DNA of 16,489 nucleotides from an uncultured bacterium. GTDB lineage: Bacteria; Patescibacteriota; Gracilibacteria; Absconditabacterales; Absconditicoccaceae. The notes under the pieces are model-generated. The model did no database searches. It had not been told where the DNA came from and saw only the letters and a program-made list of their open reading frames with translations. Position 1 is the stretch's first letter. Every line of letters begins with the position of its first letter. The stretch is from NCBI GenBank assembly GCA_903943625.1, contig CAJAPL010000113.1:1-16489 (forward strand). Direction: 5' to 3'. A program made the translations under genes and the position numbers. This document shows positions 15,608 through 16,489 of the stretch, one piece after another.

Positions 15608-16489
15608 ATGGCAGGTCCAGATTTTATAAAAGAAATTTCGCAAAACGAGCTTGATTCCAAGTCAATAAAGGTGGATTCAAAGCAGCTTGATGATCTATTG
15701 GAGATTAAATTCAAGGCGGATTTTTTAGAAGCTAAAAAGACAACAGACAAATATTGAGTCTGAAAAAAAGTCGATCTAAGCGATCAGAAAAAGCGCGAAG
15801 AACTTCAAAATGATTTCAATGACTATATTGATGAGTTATATAACAACGCTGAAAAATCTGAAATAGACAAGGCGGTACAAGAATTTCAATTTGAACTAAA
15901 CACTCTTCAGACTCAAGTAGAGATATGAGCTTTATCAAAAGAAGTTGCTGAAGATGATGTAGATAAATCAGAAAAATCTGATGATGATAGTGATGAAGAC
16001 TTTAAATCTAAAGTTATCAAAAATATAACAGTGTATAATCAAGACAAAATAATAGAAGCTGTACATTGAGATTCTGGTGGTGTACATGTGTATATATCTT
16101 GAAATGTTAGTAGCATCACATCAGACAATCCTACACTGTGAAATGAACTCAAAGCCTTACTTCAAAAGGCTGATCAAGAATATAAAGCCAATCCAGGCAA
16201 CCACAAGTCTGATAGTATTTTAGCATTCCAACAAAAAATATTGTCAGAGGCTGCCCAATATAAAGATGATGCAGACTATCCTTTAGCCGCATGAGATGAA
16301 AAATATTTAAATGATTGAAAGTTTTGAGAAAGGACATATTTAGTTTTGAGATTCTTAGCAAAAAAATCAGTAGCTTCTAGAGACGCAAAAATAAATAAGA
16401 ACAAGGACGACAAAGAAACAGATGATAATAATAAGATAACAGATGAAGATAAGAAAGAAAAGAAAGACGACAAAGAAACAGATGATAAT
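15608..16489 (+). CDS. Acidic protein with a peptidoglycan-binding-like segment (3' end missing)
   Basis: The first 294 residues are in the window and the frame is open at its edge. No signal peptide or membrane helix is seen. The first half (about 1-130) is highly charged and probably helical or coiled coil (KKREELQNDFNDYIDELYNN), followed by an acidic patch (DKSEKSDDDSDEDFK). The segment at about 205-251 contains AFQQKIL, then YPLAAGDEKYLNDGKFGERT and LVLRFL, which matches the layout of peptidoglycan-binding domain 1 (LQxxL ... DGxFGxxT ... AVxxFQ). A low-complexity Lys/Asp tail then begins, with DDKETDDN occurring twice. Glycines at GVGKK and FGERT are TGA. The function is not known; without an export signal, wall binding is only a possibility. 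The promoter and ATG position support the start. Confidence 0.8.
16406..16489 (+). repeat. 24-bp direct repeat in the low-complexity tail
   Basis: The 24 bases at 16406-16429 recur exactly at 16466-16489, in frame, each encoding DDKETDDN. Exact identity at the DNA level points to a recent duplication or a longer repeat array that continues beyond the window. Confidence 0.8.

Noticed and set aside
15445..15654. A 69-aa plus-strand ORF overlapping the start of the acidic protein
   Set aside because: It begins with a non-ATG codon, spans the promoter and overlaps a better gene in another frame.
1..16489. CRISPR arrays, insertion sequences, prophage or restriction-modification genes
   Set aside because: No regularly spaced repeats, transposase, integrase or methylase motifs were seen on either strand.
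1..16489. Widespread frameshifts or pseudogenes to explain the many TGA codons
   Set aside because: The frames run unbroken for up to 737 codons, and TGA sits at conserved glycines, which decay would not produce.

Overview
The window is AT-rich bacterial DNA that only reads sensibly if TGA is translated as glycine (genetic code 25). Under the standard code nearly every gene breaks into short pieces. With TGA = Gly, fifteen coherent genes appear, and TGA falls at invariant glycines (ABC Walker A and LSGGQ, SecD GMAVDANV, the U32-family KIEGR, the prepilin peptidase GxGD motif, the S51-type nucleophile elbow). All fourteen visible stop codons are TAA (12) or TAG (2). This code is known from Absconditabacteria (SR1) and Gracilibacteria (BD1-5/GN02). 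The window cannot tell these two apart. No start codon has a convincing AGGAGG-type ribosome binding site.

Layout, left part (+ strand): the 3' part of an ABC exporter (3-1496); secD without an adjacent secF (1652-3865); a structured non-coding stretch with competing helices that ends in an intrinsic terminator (3906-4028); a prepilin peptidase (4148-5026) followed one base later by an unrecognised multi-pass membrane protein (5028-5945) and a small membrane protein (5966-6214), then a terminator; then an S51-like peptidase (6315-6881) and a U32-family tRNA-hydroxylation/peptidase-like protein (6893-8140).

Middle part (- strand): an MFS transporter (8144-9445), a 114-aa very basic orphan protein (9598-9942) and an apparent gene cluster read right to left. 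The cluster consists of tRNA-Thr(GGU) (13254-13326), a 267-aa membrane protein (12419-13222), a slipin/SPFH protein (11634-12395) and a secreted protein with four CARDB-like repeats, each with its own cysteine pair (10014-11603). Just upstream of the tRNA is a broken copy of its 5' half, interrupted by a GC-rich palindromic insert.

Right part: a 452-aa protein built from 12-residue tandem repeats (13595-14953, +), a 100-aa single-pass membrane protein (15033-15335, -) convergent with it and sharing a bidirectional terminator, and an acidic protein with a peptidoglycan-binding-like segment that runs off the window (15608-16489, +).

The common theme is the cell envelope: export (ABC, SecD, MFS), prepilin processing, membrane organisation (slipin), extracytoplasmic Ig-like repeats and a possible wall-binding protein. 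Two genes are tied to tRNA: the tRNA-Thr gene and the U32 enzyme. The best candidates for undescribed biology are the 12-residue repeat protein, the cysteine-paired CARDB protein with its slipin neighbours, the interrupted tRNA half copy and the switch-like RNA after secD.
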